From Tridacna crocea (lineage: Eukaryota; Mollusca; Bivalvia; Cardiida; Cardiidae), in assembly GCA_943736015.1 (NCBI GenBank), contig OX031060.1:14831501-14895500 (forward strand): a DNA stretch of 64,000 bases, given 5' to 3'. This document shows positions 12,701 through 27,700 of this stretch, piece by piece (the first letter of the stretch is position 1; every line of letters starts with the position of its first letter). The notes under the pieces are model-generated. The model saw nothing but the letters and a program-made list of their open reading frames with translations, was not told where the DNA came from and ran no database searches. The translations under genes and the position numbers were made by a program.

Positions 12701-15700
12701 AGCCCGTAGTGAAATTTTATTCAAGTGCAACAGAGAAGTTGGTTTGGGCCAGCCAAAATATTTCATTGGATTTCAGTGTAACATTCAGTTTATCTGGGAA
12801 ACCAGTCTTGTTTGCCCGCATGTGGAGCAACCATGTACGCTTGTCAGCAATGGACATTTATTTGATTTGAGCTTACTTTCGAAAGACAATGGTGCATGGA
12901 ATTTGTCAGACTCTAAAGGAAACAGGTATACTTCATTGTAAACTATTTGTCAAAAATTGGTGTGTAATTACAACTTTAAAGAAATTTTTGAAAAAGTAGA
13001 GAGATAAAGAGAAACTGCCACAAACTAAATTTTTTCCTGATCTGCCTTTTGAAAGGTTATCACACTCACTCATTACCAAACAACAATTTTTAAGGCTTGT
13101 TTAAATCAAAAGCATTTGCAGACGACAAAATAAAAGTGACTGAAAATTTGAAATTCGTTTTGTGAAGGGTAGAAAACATTGTGGGAAAAGGAGAAAATGC
13201 TGGTTATCAGCATTTCCTCCTCTTCCCACAATGTTTTCTAAAGGCTTCTTTCTCAGAGTTGTCACTTGATTCCCATAAATGGTCCAATACGGTTTAAGTG
13301 TATAGAGTTACCTCGCTTGGTGGAGGATTTCCCTATTCACAAGAGTCAAATATCTTTTCTTTAAAAAGGAATGAGGTCAAATACTTATGTTAGTTACTTC
13401 TTGAAAAATCTTAAGTATCATGTGATGTCCATAAATATATCTCAAAAACGAAAAAAAAAAATAGGAATAAGTAATATGAAAATATCGTGGGATACACTTC
13501 CTGGGAATCCTGTGACGTCAGCGAATGGCCTCCTCGATGGATCAAAATTGTCAAAACAATGTAAAACATGATGAATATCTCCGGTTAAAAGGTGTCTACT
13601 GAGGTATCGCCGAATGTCGCAGTTACATTTTTGCGTTGTCTATCAGTAGGCTAAAGGAAATTTTGAAGTTTGTTTCATGGGTGACTTTGGGTAGGAAATG
13701 CTGTCTTGTGCTAGCACTGGCAATCGAGACGTTACATTCCTTGTGTTTATATTATATAGGGGACTTTTTTTTTCATATTTGATCATTTCTTTTGGTTATA
13801 GAATGTCAAATTCCTGTGAATTAAGCCTTTTGAAAACATTGTGAGAAAAGGAGAAATGCTGGCATTTTCTCCTTTGCCCACAATGCTTACTCTATTAAAG
13901 AAAAGTTTCACCTATCGAGCCACACTGAAATTGTCATCTGCTAATGCTTTCATTTTAGACAAGGCTGAAATTTTGTTGTTTGGTAATGAGTTAAGCCATG
14001 TTCAATTTGCCATCTGTCATGCTGTGCTCTTGTTTGTTATTAAGTATACTGATGACAGTCTCCTTTTTTCTTTTTCTTGCAGTTATTTTATCAACATTTG
14101 TTCGAATTTAAACACCAAAAATCTAAGACTTGCCTGTGGAAAAGATGCAGGAGCTTGTAGAAAATCGAGCTTCGGGTATGAAATGATAGGTTCTGTGAGA
14201 GCACAAAAAACGCTGTATAAAGATAGTAAGTACCTCTTGCCCCACTGTTTCTTAATTTCTTTGTTATTCCTTTACCACTTGGCAAAATTTTAGACCTATC
14301 CAAATTGAAAGCGTTTGCAGACAACAATTTGATAGTAGCTCAAATGATGCAATTTTCCTTTGATGGGGTAGAAAACAATGTGGGAAAAGGAGAAAATGGT
14401 GGTTACCAATGTTTTTCTTTTTTTCCCTCAATGTTTTCAAAAGGCTTCTTCCTCGGGGTCGTCAAAAGTCATTATTATGTGGTAAAGGGTTAATTCTTTA
14501 CTGCACTGTCACAGGTTCTAATAATTTTTCATGAGGTAAAAGGCATGTAAAAAAATTGTGAGAAAAGGAGAAAATGCCTGTTTCCAGCATTTTCTCCTTT
14601 TTCCCACAATTTTTCCCCCCCTTACCTTTCTTGGGGTAGCTGGTTGGAGTCACCAGCTATTTAAATTTATTTCCATGGATTGATGACGATTGTTACAACT
14701 GGATTTATTCCTCTCTAATGTCTGATCATTGGTTGAATGATGGTTATATGGGAAAGCAGCCAGTAGCTCGGGAGGACTATTTATTAGAAGCACTGGTAAA
14801 AGAAACTCCAGGAAAGCATGGACAGGTGCACTGGTCATAGTGATGTAATGGAACAAAGGTTGAAAATAGCCTTTAAGTTGTTGTACAATAAGAATCAAAA
14901 AAGGTACTTGAAAAGGAAAAGATACTTGTTGCTAGCATTTTAGCAATTTTTCTTTCACCAGCTATTTTTTTCTACCCTGTGAACTCATAACCAAACAGCA
15001 AAAACTTGCCCAAACTGAGAGCATTTGCAGATGACAAATAAAAAATGTCTCACTTTATGAAATTTGTGTCTGAAAGGATGAAAAATCTTTTGGAAAAAGG
15101 GGAAATCAGAAGCTTTTGAGGTTAGTGTAATTTAATATCATACTGCACATTCTATCATACTGCACAGAATGTGCAGTCTGATCTCTGATTTACAGTGTCC
15201 ACTGTTTCATTCTAAATTTCTTGTTTCTTGAAATTGCAGAGGAAATATATTTTTAGCCTTTAAGAAAATGTAATTTAGTTATACGGTAATTTTCTCTTAA
15301 AGCACATTACCATACAATCCCTACTTTTGATGACCCTGAGAAAGAAGCCTTTAGAAAACATTGTGGAGAAAAGAGAAAATGCTGGTAACCAGCATTTTGT
15401 CCTTTTCCCACAATGTTTTCTACCCTTCACAAAACGATTTTTTTTTTCACTTTTATTTTGTCGTCTGCAAATGCTTTCAATTTGAACCAGTTTAAAATTT
15501 TGTCATTTGGTAATGAGTGGAAATATAAAAATTATGTTGTGTTGTAATGTTTAAATAAATTGTCTATCTCTTTTCCCAATACGTAGGTGAGACTGGAAAT
15601 ATTGTTTTGGAGTATGAAAACGGAGCAGGGAGTGCGTGCAAACATGATAGACGAAGGATGGACAGTGATCCAGCTAAGACCAGAATTAACTTTATTTGTG

Positions 15701-18700
15701 GGAATACCTATGGTGGTCCAGTTTTCAATGAAAGGTGATCAATTGATTATTTTTCCATTGTTTCACAGATGAAACTCATTATTTTTTAAAGTGATCTTGC
15801 GTCTCTATTCAGTGAACCCTTGCATCGTTGAATTTATGGGAAATTCCGGGATATGTCTTTTTGGTTTTTTTTTGTTTTCTCGTTGAGTTTTGTATTTTAT
15901 GGAGGAAAAATTTAAAATGCCAACATTAGAGCCAAATTGAAGTTGTGTGCAAAAGATTTTGATATTTGGGAAAAAAGTAGTTTTGGGGGTTTTGACAAAT
16001 TTTGTTATAAAGCTGTATTCTGACAAATTTGTCTGAGTTACTTATGCTATTTAGGTACAACAGAAGGTAATGCAGGTTATGAAGGTATTCTAAACAACCT
16101 TCAAACAGCTGACTAAAGGAAGTGGAATTTCTGAAGAAGGGAAATAGATTTAAAAAGTTGTGATAACAAGGTTGGTTTTACCAGAACAGTTAGTGACAAA
16201 ATAGTAGCCAGTCAAGGCAAAGATCTGACTGCACAAGTTCAATCTGATCCTACATTCTTGGCAATGCTTGATCTGTGTTGTTTGAAACAGAAAAGACAAA
16301 AGGCATAATTGTATTGTGCTTAGCAATTAACCCATTACCACACGAGAAAATTTTGGACTGGTCCAAATTGAAAGCATTTGCAGACAACAAAATAAAGGTG
16401 ACTGAAAAATAGAAATTTGTCCTGGAAAGGGTAGAAAACACTGTGGGAAAAGGAGAAAATGCTGGTTACCAGCATTTTCTCCTTTTCCCACAGTGTTTTC
16501 AAAAGGCTTCTTTCTCAGGGGCGTCAAAAGTAGGGATTGAGTGGTAATAGGTTAACTCTTTACAACATGAAGAAAAATTCAGACTTGTCCAAACTGAAAG
16601 CATTTGCAGACATCAATTTGAATTGGGCTCAGATGATGGAATTTGTCTTTGATAGGATAGAAAACATTGAGAGAAAAGGAGGAAATGCTGGTTCTTCTTT
16701 CTCAGGGTGGTCAAAAGTTGGGATTATTTGGTAAAGGGTGAAATGGTAAAGCTTGGATTTTACAGTCTATTGTAGAAATTCAGGTTATTATATATTTGTT
16801 ATTTCAGTGCCACAAATAAAGAAGCATGCTTATTTGAGTTTACTTGGAAAACAAAGATAGCTTGTGAAATTGAGAGGTAAGAAAGTTTGTGTTTTGTGCA
16901 CTACAGTATTTCATATTGTATAAACTTTTTAACATGCAATTTATTGTTTTGACAACGTTAATAAGATGAAGAGGCTTTTTGAAAGCAGTGGTAAGAGAAG
17001 GGAAAGTACTGGTACACAGCATATTCTCCTTTTCCAGCAGTTTTCACCCTTTCGAAAACATTTTTGTATTACTAAGATATTTTTAGTTTGCCATCTGCAA
17101 ATTCCACCAGTGTTGAATGGTTAAGATGAGAAAGAAGCCTTTTGAAAACACTGTGGGAAAAGGAGAAAATGCTCGTAACCAGCATTTTCTCCTTTTCCCA
17201 CAGTGTTTTCTAGCCTTCCCAGAACAAATTTCAATTTTTAAGTCACTTTTATTTTGTCTTCTGCAAATGCTTTCAATTTGGACCAGTCTAAAATTTTCTT
17301 GTGTGGTAAAGAGTTAATTGTATTATCTGTATAGTAGCAACAAACTCTTACAAACAAAGTTCGTAACAAAGGAGCAAATTAACAAATACATAGCAGAAAT
17401 ACAGGGACCAGGCAGGATTTGAACCTAGAACACCTGCATGAAAGGTCTACATCATAACCACAGAGCTAAAGAGAATTCTTCCTATCGCAATTGTATTGTA
17501 TTTAAATCAGGACGCAGTCATGCATGAATAAGTGGTCTCCCGTAACACACACACACCCTCATAAAGTCATCTTTAATTGATGACTCAAAGCCAAGGCAGG
17601 AAGTCCGCCTTTTGAACAAGAAATGGGATTGATAGCCCAATGGCCAATCCCAGATGAGCCCCAATCATACAAACAAAGAAACAAATTAATAAAAGCCTAG
17701 CAGAAATAAGCGATCGGGCAGAATTCAAACCTAGAATGCACAGACTAATGGACAACACCATAACCACTGAGCTGAAGAGAATTTTCTCATATCTTAACTC
17801 TTTCCACAGAAGCAGAATTTAGATGTGTAGGAATCTAAAGCATTTAGAGATTGCAATTTAACTGTAGCTCAAATGATTGAATTTGTCAATGATTGATAAG
17901 AAAACATTTTGGGAAAAGGAGAAAATGCTGGTAACCAGCATTTTCTCCCTTTTTCCAAAAATTTTTTCAAAGGCCTCCTTCCACCTGGTCATTAAGATTT
18001 TTGATTGTGTGGTAAAGGGTTGAAATTTCATAAAGAAACCCTCCTATTATTTTCTATTTACAGACAAGAAGTGACACCTAAACATGGTACAATATTTGAT
18101 GTACACTCTGGGAACATGATCAACTTGCAACCTTTATTAAATAAAACGTAAGATTTTTCATTACCTCCATTGGCTAGAGGCCAACTGGCTTATGACATGG
18201 CCCAGTGTCCATCCATCTGTCTGTCCCTCCGTCAAGGTATAGGTTAACTTTTATTTCAAACACATTCTTCTTTGAAACTACCAATCCAATTTTGATGAAA
18301 CTAAAATATTTATATATATCTTCCAGTTTGAAAGCAGTTGGCCAAGTATTGTAATGGTTGGCTTGTAGTCTTTTTACTTATAAGCCAGTGGAGCAATACA
18401 GGGCCATCATGGATGGCTCTCTTGTTATAGCGAACATGTATTGAGCCTCTGACCATCATTTTGTGAGATATTTCTACAAAAGCAGGGTTTTATTGGCAAT
18501 ACATGTATTTTAAACTTTTGCTGCCACCAGAAAATGTCAGGTCTCCTTGTGTGTGAGCACCATGGCAAAGTAATGTGGGGGGGGGGGGGGGGGGGGGGTT
18601 TACACTGGAATCAGGTCATCTATATGTCTGTAGATTCGGTGTTGTGCCCTTCCTTTCTCCTACAGTTTTCAACCAGCATGAATTAAATCTTTTCAAAACG

Positions 18701-21700
18701 ACAGAATTTTAGACTTGTCCTAATTGTAAGTATTTGCAGACAACAAAATAAATGTGACTTAAAAAATGAAACTTTACTTTAGAATAGTAGAAAACATTGT
18801 TAGAAAAGGAGAATGTGCTGGTTCCTCCTTTTCCAACAGTGTTTTCAAAAGGCTCCTTCTTCAAGGTCATTAAAACCAGGGATTCTTTGGCAAAGGGTTA
18901 AATCATATTTGAAGCTGTTAGACAGTAAGAACTCGGGTTTAAAAAATACTGCGGAAAAAGCAGGATATTTTTTGTTTCCCACAATGTTTCCTACTGATTC
19001 AAACTCAATTTTCATGATTTGAGCCACATTTGATTTGTCTGCTGCAAATACACTTAATTTGGACAAGTCCACGGTTTTGTAGTGTGATAAAAAGTTAATA
19101 CAGAAATTTTGTTTGGAAAATTACAACAGATTCCAGTTCATAGAACATAATGAAAATGGCGATGATTTTACATATGAAATCTTGTTGGATGGGACATCAG
19201 ACCAATGTGTTGACGGGGTTGTGTGTTTGAAACAGAAGGAAAAGAATCGTAGAGTGTTGGGAACATATTCAAGTCGGAAATTTTACATTGATGGTAAGTC
19301 TTGTGAATGTTTGGTTTTTATCAACTGTCTATTGCATGTACACTCACTTCGGATATGATAAACAGTGTCTCCCTTAGTTGCAGTGTGTTAACTCTTTACC
19401 TGAAGCAAAATGTGTGTAGACAAATAATTAAAGGCAGCTCCAAGGATGGAAATTGACTAGGTAGAAAACAATGTCGGAAAAGTAAAAAAATGCTGGTCCC
19501 CAGCATTTTCTCCTTTTCCCACAATGTTTTCAAAAGCTTTTTTTCTCCGGGTTGTTAAAACTCAGGATTGTGTGGTAAAGGGTTAAAATTATAGGCAAAG
19601 ATATATGGAAAAGTGCAGAAGCCAAGGAAAGTAGGAACAAATAGTTAAGACATTTCACTTATCATTTTGTGCTGTAAACTTATGAGAAACATGTCTGCAC
19701 AATATGAATGAACTGAAATAGGATTTGATACATGTTCATAAATAAATGTAGACATATGGTAACAAAAAGAGAACTTGTTTGATACAAGGAATTTTTCCTA
19801 TTGCCAGTACTTTGAAAAATGGTCTTCCAGACGAAGAATATGTCTGCAGCGGTAATATAGTTACAGTGAAAGGATATTTCATTTTTGCTGGCTGTTGCCA
19901 GATGACAAAATTTTAGCCTTGTCCAAAGTGAAAGCATTAACAGACATGAATCTTGCCTTTCAAAGGGTAGAAAAAACTGCAGGAAAAGGAGGAAATGCTG
20001 GTCGCTGGAAAAAATAACAAACTGACAATACTAATCTGGTTTTGCTTGTTATACGCCCGTTGAAGACGGGACGTATTATGGGATCACCCATGGCATCCAA
20101 GCGGGCGGGCGGGCGGCGTCCAGTTCTTTGTCCAAAGCATATCTCTAAAACTATACTAGCTAGGGTTATGAAATTTCATGGGTGGATAGATCTCATCAAG
20201 GGGGAGTGCAGTGCACAGGAATCATAACTCTTGCTCTCTTAATTTTTGAGTTATTGTCCTTTGTTGTTTTTCATACTTGAAATTTGTCCGGAGCATATCT
20301 CCAAAATATACTAGCAAGGGTTATGAAATTTCATGGGTGGATAGATGTCATCAAGGGGGAGTGCAGTGCAAAGGAATCATAACTCTTGCTTGCTTAATTT
20401 TTTGAGTTATTGCCCTTTGTTGTTTTTCATTTTGAATTTTGTCCGGAGCATATCTCCAAAACTATACTAGCAAGGGTTATGAAATTTCATAGGTGGATAG
20501 ATCTCATCGAGGGAGAGTGCAGTGCACAGGAATCATAACTCTTGCTCTTTTAACTTTTGAGTTATTGCCCTTTGTTGTTTTTCATACTTGAATTTTATCC
20601 GAAGCATATCTCCAAAACTATACTAGCTAGGGTTATGAAATTTCATAAGTGGATAGACCTCAGTGAGGGGGAGTGCAGTGCACAGGAATCACAACTCTTG
20701 CTCGCTTAGCTTTTGAGTTATTGCCCTTTGTTGTTTTTCATACTTGAATTTTGTCCGGTGTGAATTTTGTCCGGTGAATATCTCCAAAACTATACAACCT
20801 AGGGTTATGAAATTTCATGGGTGGATAGATCTCATCGAGGGGGAGTGCAGTGCACAGGAATCATAACTTTTGCTTGGTTAATTTTTGAGTTATTGCCCTT
20901 TGTTGTTTTTCATACTTGAATTTTGTCCGGAGCATATCTCCAAAATTATACTACCTAGGGTTATGAAATTTCATGGGTGGATAGCTCTCATCAAGGGGGA
21001 GTGCAGTGCACAGGAATCATAACTCTTGCTCACTTATTTTTTGAGTCATTGCCCTTTGTTGTTTTTCATACTTGAATTTTGTCAGGAGCATATCTCCAAA
21101 ACTATAATAGCTAGGGTTATGAAATTTCATGGGTGGATAGATCTCATCAAGGGGGAGTGCAGTGCACAGGAATCATAACTCTTGCTCGCTTAATTTTTTA
21201 GTTAGTGCCTTTTGTTGTTTTTCATACTTGAATTTTATCCGGTGCATGCCCCAGTTTTACAACTTGGGGTAAGACGGGCGTATCTTGCGACAATTTGCCG
21301 CTCTTGTATCAAAATTTGTTTGTATGAAAGAAAAGTAAGAGTTGAGAGGTTTTCAGGATGACCTTTGTTGTTTCAGATGATGATCTTGAAGCAGTTTATA
21401 CAACCAATGAAAAGTGTTCAAAGACTTCTTCAAAAATGAATGTAACAAGTGTTATACAATTTAATTGTAATATTAAAGTTAATGGCACGGTAAGTTTGAT
21501 GCTTTGTAATTCAAGAAACTGTACGAACCTTGTACCACACAACCCCACAATTTCATGATGTAGAAAGACTTTGGAAAACTTTGTGCAAAAAGGAGAAAAT
21601 GCTAGTTACCAGCATTTTCTCCTATACCCTCAATGTTTTATATCCATGAACCAACACTCAATTCTTTCAGCCACATTTAATTTGTCTGCAAATGCTTTCA

Positions 21701-24700
21701 AGTTGGACATGTAAGAAATTTTGTCCCTTGGTAGAGAGTTGATAAGATATAATCACACAAAATCTGTATGGGGGCTGACCGAAAATTATTGAGAAAATGC
21801 TTATAATTCATGAATGATATGACTAACAAACGTATTATCTTGTCATACTTAACATATCCTTTATTACCTAATACATGCCAAATATCAGGCTGCTGGGCCT
21901 ATAGTATGAGTGTCAGGTGTGTCAGAAATATACCACCTAGCTCGACCTGGAGCACAACAGGATTTGAACGTTACTGTTAAAATTAATGTGGGTTTACTCT
22001 ATTGTATGCCATTTCTTGAAAATGAACACCAATCTAATGTCATATGTTGCTGCACCCATTTGTCACACAGTTTACATTATTCACCATCTTATTACCTCAC
22101 TGAATTTACTGCCACAGTCTTCAATGATCCAGTCCACACAATCCCATGTTTTAACAATCCTAAAGAAGAAGACATTTGGGAACATTGTTGTTAAAGGAGA
22201 GATTGCTTTGAATTTAGACAAGAAAATTTTTTTTGTCTTTTTGGTGAAAAGTCATTGTCATGACAGGAATCAATAGCTGTGAAGAGTCTGTTAATGTACC
22301 ACTATGTTAAGTACTATATATAGATTTCATTTCATCAGCTTGTGGTTAATATGCGGAACTATTTGCCCAAAAAGGGAAGGGTATGTGTAAATAACGAATG
22401 CCATAAGGGCTGAGTTATTTTCGCAGACCTTTCCCTTTTGAGGAAATAATTTATATATTATATTTCCTGTGATTATTTTGTCTGAATGACACTTTTAAAA
22501 GTAGTGATCTCAAAAACAAAAAAAAGTAGTTCCAGATTTTCTGCAGGAGGAAAATATTCTCTGTGACAGGGAACTAATTCCCCCCCCCCCCCCAGCTTAA
22601 ATTACGACATTTCTTTACCCATAACATTTCTAAAAATAGACACATGAAATATTATATATCAGCTTATTCACATTCTGTTTTGTCTTTTTATCTTTTTACA
22701 GGGAAAACCCGTGTTAATATCAAGATCTAATGACTGTGTATACATCTTTTCATGGGACACTCCCATGGCCTGTATGTCTGCTCAAGTGTAAGTAATTTCT
22801 AACTGTTTTGTTTGCTCACACATGTAGCTTTTTTACTACAGAGTAGTTTTACAAATTAACTTTTACAGATAATCTGTCATCTGGTTAACGGTTTAAGACT
22901 ACCTGTCCAAGACTACTACTTCTATCGCTTTAACAGACCAGAAAGTTTTAGACCAGTCCAAATTCAAAGCATGTGCAGATGACAAATTAACCCTTTACCA
23001 CAGAATCCCGACTTTGAACAACCTGAGAAAGAAAGCTTTTTCTCCTTTTCTCACCATGTTTTCTTCCCTTTCCAAATCAAGTTTCAGATTTTGATTCACA
23101 TTTATGTTGTCATCTGCAGATGCTTTGAATTTGGACCAGTTCAGAATTTTGTTGTTTGGTGAAGAGTTAAATGCTACTCCAATTATAGTATTCATCCTTA
23201 ACCCATTACCACACAATCCCTACTTTTGATGCCCCTGAGAAAGAAGCCTTTTGAAAACACTGTAGGAAAAGGAGAAAATGCTGGTAACCAGCATTTTCTC
23301 CTTTTCCCACAGTGTTTTCTACCCTTCCCAGAACAAATTTCAATTTTTCAGTCACCTTTATTTTGTTGTCTGCAAATGCTTTCAATTTGGACCAATCTAA
23401 ATTTTTCTCGTGTGGTAATGGGTTGAAGGTTAGAAAACATTGTGGGAAAAGAAATTGCTGGTGATCAGCTATTTCTTCTTTTCCAACAATGTTTTCAAAA
23501 GGCCTCTGTCTTGTGGTCGTTAAAAGTCAGGAATGTATGGTAAAGGGTTATACAGTCTCCTACAACCTTCACCATACATTCCCAAGTTTTTACAACTTTC
23601 AGGAATAAGGTTTTGCATACATTGTTTTCTTTCCTTCAAAAAGCATACATATATTTCAGTTTTTGAACCAACTTTACTTTGGTTCCTACTAGGGATGGCA
23701 ATGGTTAGTAGATTTGCTAACCGGTTAAATACTGGTAACCAGCATTTTCTCTTTTTCTCACAGTGTTTTCTAATTTCACAAAACAAATCCACAATTCAAA
23801 TTTTCAGTCACTTTTATTTTGTCGTCTGCAAATGCTTTTGATTTGGACAATCTTAAAATTTTGTCTTATCATAATGAGTTAAATCGCCTTTTCTCGGAGC
23901 ATGGCTCATTTCTGTTTTTAGTTCAACTAATTGACAACAACTCTGTTTTCAGCATTCAACCAGCTGTGATACCAAGCAATGTTGCAGGGGGAGGGGATGG
24001 ATCCGGGTCCTCCTCATCAAAGGGGCGGACTAGCTCTAAAACTGTAGCAACTGTGATTGGTGTATTCCTTGTTGCCATTTCCATTTGTATCTTAGTTGTA
24101 GTCTTCCATAAACAAGAGAGGAGGTAAGGCAATATATTATATTTCATGTGTCTATCTTTAGAAATGTTATGGGTAAAGAAATGTAGTAATTTAAGATGGG
24201 GGAAATTATTTCCCCGTCACAGTGAATATTTTCCTCCTGCCGAAAATCTGGAACGTCTTTTTTTGTTCTGCTGTTAAAAGTGTTAAAAATGGCATTCATT
24301 GACAAAATAATCAGAGGAAATATATAATTTTTTCATCAGCTTGTGGTTAATATGGGGAAATATTTGCCTCAAAAGGGAAAGGTCCGCAAAAATAACTTGT
24401 GCCTTATGGCACTCGTTATTTTCGCATACCTTACCCCTTTTTTGGCAAATATTTCCCCATATTAACCACAAGCTAATGAAATAAACTCTATATACAAAAT
24501 CAAAGTTACACTACCTGTGAAACAATCATCTCAGGATATACTGGAATTAACCTGTATGTCATGCCTGTTTGTCCGTCTTAGAATTGGCACCTTGATATAA
24601 TGTTGTTTGACTTAGTACATGTATTAACTCTTTTACCACACAATGACGACTTTTAACGACCCTCGAGAAGAAGCCTGTTGAAAACCTTGTTGGAAAAGGT

Positions 24701-27700
24701 GAAAATGTTGGTAACCAGCATTTTCTCCTTTTCCAACAATGTTTTGAAGAAGCCCTTTGAAAACATTGTTGGAAAAGGAGAAAATGCTGTTAACCAGCAT
24801 TTTCTCCTTTTCCAACAATGTTTTCTATCCTTTTAGAATCAAACTGAACTATTGGGGGCATGTTTAATCTGCTATCTGCAAATGCTTTGAATTTGGACTG
24901 GTCTAAAATTTCCTTGTGTGGTAATGAGTTAACTCTTTACCAAACGACAAATTTATAGACTGGTCCAAATTGAAAACACTTGCAGACGACAAAATAAATG
25001 TGGCTCAAAAATTAAAATTTGGTTTGGGAATGGTTGAAAACATTGTGGGAAAAGGAGAAAATGCTGGTTACCAGCATTTTCTCCTTTTCCCACAATGTTT
25101 TCGAAAGGCTTCTCTTTCAGGGTCGTTAAAAGTCGGGATTGTGTGGTAAAGAGTTAACTCTTTTTATGCTCAGCTGGATATCTTAGTGGTTGGCTTACAG
25201 GAATTGGGACAAGGTGGTTGTAGGTTTAATACCTGGTTGAAGCAAACTTTCTTTCTGGCAGTTTTCACCTCTCACCTCTAATGCATGTAAGAACAATAGG
25301 CAGGTACTTGGAAAGAATGTTATGTCAGTACTGGTCTGAGAAAGCTAGGAAACACATGCCTAGGTGCGCTGACTGGTGTGATATGACTTTGGCCGTTAAA
25401 ATGGCGTTAAACCCAGAAACAAACAATCAAACTGGCTCTGTATGTGCGATTTGACATGGAAGTTATCCAAAGTTATCATATGTCTTTATCAAATGACAAA
25501 TATATAGACCTGTCCAAATTATTTGTTTACTCAGTGATCAAGGTCATTGCATTTACTCTTTATCAAATGACAGAATTGTGCTCTTTACCTTTAGCAATTT
25601 ACTAAACAACCCTGACTTTTACAATCTTGATGGAGATAGGTTTTGAAAAGATTGTATGGAAAAGGAGAAAATCCTGGTAACACTTTACTCCATAAGGCAT
25701 TTCTGTGGTATCTTTAATTGACATAAATAACAGCAAGGATGAAGCCGTTTCTTATGTGTATATGACACCTTTTGAAAGCATAGAAAACATTGTGACAAAA
25801 GGTGAAATTGCTCGTAATGAGCAATTTCACCTTTTGCCACAATGGTTTCCAAAGGCTCCTACAAGCAATGTGTAGAGCAAATTTTCACACAATATTTTCA
25901 ACCCTGTCAAAGGGAAACACCTTAATTCCAGCCACTTTTGATTTGTCATCTGCACATGCTGTAATTTTACCATACGACAAACTTTTGGACTAGTCTAAAT
26001 TGAAAGCATTTGCAGACGACAAAAAAATGCTAATCTGCCATTGAAATTTGATTTGGGAAGGTTAGAAAACATGATGGGAAATGGAGAAAATGTTGGTTAC
26101 CAGCATTTTCTCCTTGTCCCACACTGTTTTCTTTCTCAGGGTCATTAAAAGTCAGGATTGTGTGGTAAACAGTTAAATTGGTTGAGAGTAAAACTTAATG
26201 AGATAAAAAAAACTAATACGATATGAAACTTCTATTATATCTTGCTTGCCGATTTCAATGTCATTTTCGTTTCGGTTTTTTGGGGGGGTAATTTTACTTA
26301 GTCAAGAGTTTGTGTTTGTTCTTTACAGGGCAGCCTGTTTTGGTGTTGTGAGAAGACTTGTGAGTAGGAAAAGTTCAGAATATACACAGGTAAGTATAAT
26401 AACTTCTTTCTAACTAGTAGACCCTTTATTAAATGATATGAACTTATTTCTGTCCCTGAAGCCTTTTGAAAATCCTGTGCAAAAAGGAGGAAATGCTGAT
26501 AATCAGCATTTCCTCCCTCTCCCACAATGTTTTCTACCTTTAACCCTTTCCCAAACGACAAATTTTAGACTCTTCCAAACTTAAAAGGTTTGCAGACGAC
26601 AATTTCAAATTTGATAAAAAATGGTTGAAAGTTCTCCAAATGTGTAGAAAACACTGTGGGAAAAGGAGAAATTGCTCGTTACGAGCAATTTCTCCTTGTC
26701 CCACAGTGTTTTCAAAAGACTTGTACTGCAGACATGTAAAAACAAGGGCTTGTTTGGGAAAGGGTTAAATAAGCCTGGAGCATTATTTGTGCTGCATTTC
26801 ATTCGTCATCTGACGGTGTTCTTGATATGGATGAGTCTCAATGTTTTTCTTTGGTTAGAAGTTAACTGTACCTTATATTAACACATGGGCATAAGTTAAG
26901 TTCAGAAAACACTATTACCAATTGAGGTTTTACTCATCTTCACAAATTTCCATTGGCCAATTTATTTTCATGTTTTCGTTGATGTTTTTCTTTATTATCA
27001 CTACAGATAAATTGTTGATGTTTTTGTCTGTTCTTCACAACCATTCCAACTGGAATGGTTTCAGAAATCAAGCCCAGGAAGATGGGAAACACTGGTGCAT
27101 GGTTTTTAGAGGTCAATGTGTATTAACCCATTTGAGCACAGGATAAACCCAACAGCTATGTTCAGTCCAGATATAAGACCCAAATAAATGCAATTTCAAG
27201 GTTGTGTTAACCAAAATGTCTAGGCAAAGCAGATAGGTGCATTGTGATCAGACTGCAGATTTTTGCAGTCTGATCTTAACCTACCCAAAGTAGAAATAGT
27301 GTTGAAAGGTGCTTTTAACGACCCTGGGAAAAAACGCTTTGGAAACATATATTGTGGGAGAAAGAGGAAATGCTGGTTACCAGCATTTTTCTGCTTTTCC
27401 CACAATGTTTTCTACCCTTTCCAAGTCAAGTTTCAATTTTTGATTCACATTTATTTTGTCGTCTGCAGATACTTTCAATTCAGACTAGTCCAAAATTTTG
27501 TCGTTTGGTAGAACCCATTACCACACAATCCCTACTTTTGACGCCTCTGAGAAAGAAGCCTTTTGAAAACACTATGGGAAAAGGGGAAAATGCTGGTAAC
27601 CAGCATTTTCTCCTTTTCCCACAGTGTTTTCTACCCTTCCCAGAACAAATTTCAATTTTTCAGTCACCTTTATTTTGTCGTCTGCAAATGCTTTCAATTT

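Noticed and set aside
15587..15772. Alternative frame through exon 10
   Set aside because: It does not continue the receptor; the chosen frame gives clear MRH strands.
17396..17480. tRNA gene
   Set aside because: A- and B-box-like segments are present, but no cloverleaf is evident and there are two diverged copies, which fits SINEs.
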